Assembly: GCA_947456845.1 (NCBI GenBank)
Contig: CANGUJ010000084.1
Coordinates: forward strand, 1-11,367
Source: Burkholderiales bacterium
GTDB taxonomy: Bacteria > Pseudomonadota > Gammaproteobacteria > Burkholderiales > JAEUOS01
Direction: 5' to 3'
DNA length: 11,367 nt
This document shows positions 8,896-11,367 of the stretch, piece after piece. How positions within the stretch are numbered: the first letter of the stretch is position 1; every line of letters starts with the position of its first letter. Below the pieces are notes generated by a model. That model worked only from the letters and a program-made list of their open reading frames with translations. It made no database searches and was not told where the DNA came from. The position numbers and the translations under genes were made by a program.

Positions 8896-9702
8896 ATGAC
8901 CATTGTTGCGATGGGGCGGGAAATGGGCAGCCAGGGCCTGGAGGTTGCCCATGGCGTCGCCGCCGGGCTGGACGCGGTCGTGGTCCACTACGAGATCATC
9001 GATCATCTGGGCGACCGGAACCGGATTCGCAAGAGCCATGTGGTCAGGCTGCTCGGTCAGGGCGATGATGTCGCGAAACCGCTCACCATTGAGGATACCT
9101 TGCCCACGATGCTCTCGGCGACCGAGATCCTGGATATCGCCTCGATCCCCGAGAACGTCGTTCTGCGCGGATGGGGCGCGGTCGCGTTGCTGCGCGAGGT
9201 TCCGCATGTGGTGCGGGTGCGCATCACGGCGCCCTTCGAGACCCGCGTACGCAACCTGATGCGCACGGCACGCGCGGACGACGAGGAGCGTATCCGCGAG
9301 GAAATCCGCCTGTTCGACGAGGCGCACGCCGCGGTGATGCGACGCCACTTCGATGTGGACTATCGCGACCCGGACCTCTACGATCTCGTGCTCGATACCA
9401 GCGAATTGCCGCCCGGCGAGTGCGCACAGTGCGTCATCGACTACACGCGGGACAAGCGCTTCATCGAGACGTGCGAATCGCGCATGCGCCTGGTTAGTCT
9501 GTCGATTGCGGCGCATGTGCGCGCCTTGCTCAAGCTTCACCCGCCGACCCGCGACCTCAAACTGAATGTCGGCGCCGAGGAAGGAGTGGTCACCCTGTCG
9601 GGGGTGGTGGGATCGGTCGATTTGAAGACCCGCTGCGAGCGGGTCGCCTGGCGGGTACCCGGAATCAAGGCGGTGCGCAACGAACTGCGCGTTGCCGCCT
9701 GA
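8896..9702 (+). CDS. Cytidylate-kinase-like domain fused to a BON domain
   Basis: A 268-residue soluble protein in two parts. Residues 1-185 resemble the cytidylate-kinase-like family (PF13189): an opening strand with GREMGSQG (7-14) in place of the family's REYGSGGRE phosphate-binding loop, VVLRGWGAVALLREVPHVVRVRITAPFETRV (88-118), a helix with FDEAHAAVMRRHF (140-152), and DPDLYDLVLDTSEL (158-171). Residues about 200-268 look like a BON domain (LNVGAEEGVVTLSGVVGSVDLKTR and a final VPGIKAVRNEL), a fold tied to phospholipid or envelope interaction in other proteins. No signal peptide or membrane helix is seen. The start at ATG 8896 has AGGG six bases upstream; the frame upstream to 8680 lacks recognisable sequence. 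The substrate is unknown, and activity on CMP should not be assumed. The ffh gene converges on it across 26 bases. Confidence 0.75.
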   Translation: MTIVAMGREMGSQGLEVAHGVAAGLDAVVVHYEIIDHLGDRNRIRKSHVVRLLGQGDDVAKPLTIEDTLPTMLSATEILDIASIPENVVLRGWGAVALLREVPHVVRVRITAPFETRVRNLMRTARADDEERIREEIRLFDEAHAAVMRRHFDVDYRDPDLYDLVLDTSELPPGECAQCVIDYTRDKRFIETCESRMRLVSLSIAAHVRALLKLHPPTRDLKLNVGAEEGVVTLSGVVGSVDLKTRCERVAWRVPGIKAVRNELRVAA

Positions 9703-9728
9703 TTACCGCTCGCGGCCGCGGGCTGGCG

Positions 9729-11096
9729 CTAGCGCATGCCGGGCATGCCGCCGCCCATGAAACGGCCCATGCCGCGCATCATCTTGGCGATACCGCCTTT
9801 TTTCATCTGTTTCATCATCGCCTGCATCTGCTCGAACTGCTTGAGCAGTCGGTTGACCTCCTGCACCTGAACACCGGCGCCCTTGGCGATGCGCTGCTTG
9901 CGCTTGGCCTTGATCAGGTCCGGGTGTTTGCGCTCGCCCGGCGTCATCGCGTTGATGATGCCTTCCATGCGCCGCACGTCGCGCTCGGCCCGGCCCATGT
10001 CCGCGCCCTGGGCTGCCTGGGACAACTGGGCGGGAAGCTTGTCCATAAGGCCGGCCAGACCCCCCATGCTGCGCATCTGTCCGATCTGTGACTTGAAGTC
10101 CTCGAGATCGAACCCCTCCCCGGAGCGGAACTTGTCAGCTACCTTCTTGGCGGCATCGAGGTCCATGCCCTTCTGGGCCTCTTCCACCAGGGAGACGATG
10201 TCGCCCATGCCAAGGATCCGGCCGGCCATGCGCTCCGGGTGAAAGACTTCCAGGCCGGACAGTTTTTCCCCGATGCCCGAGAACTTGATGGGCGCGCCGG
10301 TGATGTGGCGGACCGAGAGAGCCGCGCCGCCACGGGAATCGCCGTCGAGCTTGGTCAGGACGATGCCGGACAACGGCAGGGCGTCATGGAAGGCTTTCGC
10401 GGTATTCACCGCGTCCTGGCCCAGCATGGCGTCGACGACAAACAGGGTTTCGATCGGGTTGGCTGCGGCATGCAGGGCGCGAATCTCCTCCATCATCGCC
10501 GCGTCGATGCCCAGGCGGCCGGCGGTGTCCAGGATGAGGACATCGTGATAGTGGGTTTTCGCCCAGTTGATCGCGTCGCGGGCGATATCGACGGGCTTCT
10601 GGTCGGCGCTGGAAGGGAAGAAATCGGCCCCCGCCTGCGCGGTGACGGTCTCGAGCTGCTTTATGGCGGCTGGGCGGTAGACGTCGGCCGAGACGGTCAG
10701 CACCTTCTTCTTGTGGTGCTCGCGGATGTATTTCGCCAGCTTGCCGGCCGTGGTGGTCTTGCCCGCGCCCTGCAGACCGGCAAGAAGAATCACCGCCGGC
10801 GGGGTGGTCGCGAAGTTCAATTCGCTCGCGCTTCCGCCCATGATGTCGGCGAGTTCGCGATTGACCACACCGACCAGTGCCTGGCCCGGTGTCAGACTGC
10901 CGATCACCTCGGCACCCTGCGCCTTTTCCTTGATCCTGCCGATCAGGTCGCGGACGACAGGCAGCGCGACGTCCGCCTCCAGCAGGGCCATGCGCACCTC
11001 GCGCAGCATGTCGGCCATGTTGGATTCGGTGAGCCGGGCCTCTCCGCGCAGGGTTTTGACGACCCGCGAAAGACGGCTGGTAAGGTTTTCTAGCAT
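9729..11096 (-). CDS. ffh: Signal recognition particle GTPase Ffh
   Basis: Ffh binds 4.5S RNA and signal sequences on ribosomes and delivers them to FtsY at the membrane. The 455-residue protein has a four-helix N domain (1-88) and a G domain. Its GTPase motifs are GLQGAGKTT (107-115, G1), DVYRPAA (138-144), DTAGR (190-194, G3) and TKLDGD (248-253, G4). The C-terminal M domain (about 300-455) includes the signal-binding, methionine-rich segment EQMQAMMKQMKKGG and a tail with MMRGMGRFMGGGMPGMR. The length is normal. The frame can be extended to 11138, but the ATG at 11096 opens the standard N-terminus MLENLTSRLSRVVKTLRG; the ribosome binding site is weak (GGAA). The gene is divergent from the ccsA-like gene, with 45 bases between starts. 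A TAGAAT box at 11157-11152 could be its -10 element, with no good -35. Confidence 0.98.
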   Translation of the reverse strand: MLENLTSRLSRVVKTLRGEARLTESNMADMLREVRMALLEADVALPVVRDLIGRIKEKAQGAEVIGSLTPGQALVGVVNRELADIMGGSASELNFATTPPAVILLAGLQGAGKTTTAGKLAKYIREHHKKKVLTVSADVYRPAAIKQLETVTAQAGADFFPSSADQKPVDIARDAINWAKTHYHDVLILDTAGRLGIDAAMMEEIRALHAAANPIETLFVVDAMLGQDAVNTAKAFHDALPLSGIVLTKLDGDSRGGAALSVRHITGAPIKFSGIGEKLSGLEVFHPERMAGRILGMGDIVSLVEEAQKGMDLDAAKKVADKFRSGEGFDLEDFKSQIGQMRSMGGLAGLMDKLPAQLSQAAQGADMGRAERDVRRMEGIINAMTPGERKHPDLIKAKRKQRIAKGAGVQVQEVNRLLKQFEQMQAMMKQMKKGGIAKMMRGMGRFMGGGMPGMR

Positions 11097-11129
11097 GGCA
11101 TTCCGGGGCGTGGCGCAAGCAGGTTGCAC

Positions 11130-11135
11130 TACAAT
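11130..11135 (+). promoter_or_regulatory. -10 box of the ccsA-like gene, possibly leaderless
   Basis: TACAAT matches the -10 consensus at five of six positions and ends 6 bases before the ATG at 11142. The usual start distance would place the first transcribed base at or next to the A of the start codon. No -35 element is clear (a TTGCAC lies directly adjacent, too close), and there is no ribosome binding site close to the ATG. Confidence 0.45.
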
Positions 11136-11141
11136 CATTTC

Positions 11142-11367
11142 ATGCTGAAGATTCTACTCCACGTGTTTTGCGCCTCGAGCTATGGAGTGCTCGCCTTGCA
11201 TTTCTGGCGCAGTCGCTGGCAGGTCTGGTCCGTGCCTGCCGGCGGCGGGGCGCAACCGCGCCAGTGGGAACGCGGTGTGCTCGCGGTGCTGGTGGCCCTG
11301 CATGCCTTTCTGCTGTTCCGCGACGTCCTCGGCGGCGATGGCTTTCGCTTCGGTTTCGCCCACGCCA
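11142..11367 (+). CDS. CcsA/YpjD-type cytochrome c assembly membrane protein (5' part)
   Basis: The first 75 codons are present and the gene runs off the right edge. The protein starts MLKILLHVFCASSYGVLALHFW and continues with a hydrophilic stretch (about 28-45) and a second hydrophobic segment, RGVLAVLVALHAFLLFRDVLGG. The segment FRFGFAHA at the end of the visible part is typical of this family, where it precedes the next membrane helix. Members (YpjD/HemX/CcsA-like) are multi-pass inner-membrane proteins linked to cytochrome c maturation. The haem-binding WWD motif of true CcsA would lie beyond the window, so the exact subgroup is not decided. Similar genes stand divergent from ffh in other betaproteobacteria. 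The start is the only ATG fitting the family N-terminus. Confidence 0.8.
   Translation, partial: MLKILLHVFCASSYGVLALHFWRSRWQVWSVPAGGGAQPRQWERGVLAVLVALHAFLLFRDVLGGDGFRFGFAHA

Noticed and set aside
9703..9728. Terminator between the kinase-like/BON gene and ffh
   Set aside because: The 26-base gap has the palindrome CGCGGCCGCG but no usable loop and no T run on either strand.

Overview
The window is a GC-rich, gene-dense stretch of chromosome from a Gram-negative bacterium. The combination of lpxC (lipid A), secA with a C-terminal zinc motif, ArgJ-type arginine synthesis and a short DUF721/DciA protein points to a betaproteobacterium. The gene order mutT - DUF815 ATPase - argJ - secA - M23 peptidase - dciA - lpxC - peroxiredoxin resembles what I recall from Rhodocyclales such as Azoarcus and Thauera. 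The placement rests on protein resemblance and remembered synteny; no database was searched.

Layout, left to right. Positions 1-5080 hold a minus-strand gene row that reads secA, argJ, a DUF815 ATPase and then mutT, which runs off the left edge. A 254-base leader (5081-5334) separates secA from an upstream minus-strand gene for a membrane-anchored M23 (LytM-type) metallopeptidase. That gene is divergent from a short plus-strand dciA-like gene, and the likely dciA promoter overlaps the first codons of the peptidase gene. Past dciA comes a 27-codon open frame that overlaps its stop codon. It is followed by a second minus-strand row: peroxiredoxin, lpxC and a 59-residue, two-helix membrane protein that is easily missed because of its size. 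A 356-base divergent region (8540-8895) then leads to a plus-strand gene for a cytidylate-kinase-like domain fused to a BON domain. The minus-strand ffh gene converges on it. At the right edge a plus-strand CcsA/YpjD-type cytochrome c assembly gene starts and runs off the window.

Most of the genes serve envelope and secretion housekeeping. Ffh (co-translational targeting) and SecA (post-translational export) feed the Sec translocon, LpxC commits lipid A synthesis, the M23 protein probably acts on peptidoglycan or its regulation, and the CcsA-like protein is linked to cytochrome c maturation. DciA concerns loading of the replicative helicase, ArgJ arginine synthesis, and MutT and the peroxiredoxin protection from oxidative damage.

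I see no mobile element, CRISPR array, tRNA, rRNA or recent island. The least explained items are the kinase-like/BON fusion, the 59-residue protein after lpxC, the open frame coupled to dciA, and a possibly leaderless start of the ccsA-like gene. None of them amounts to clear evidence for a new system.
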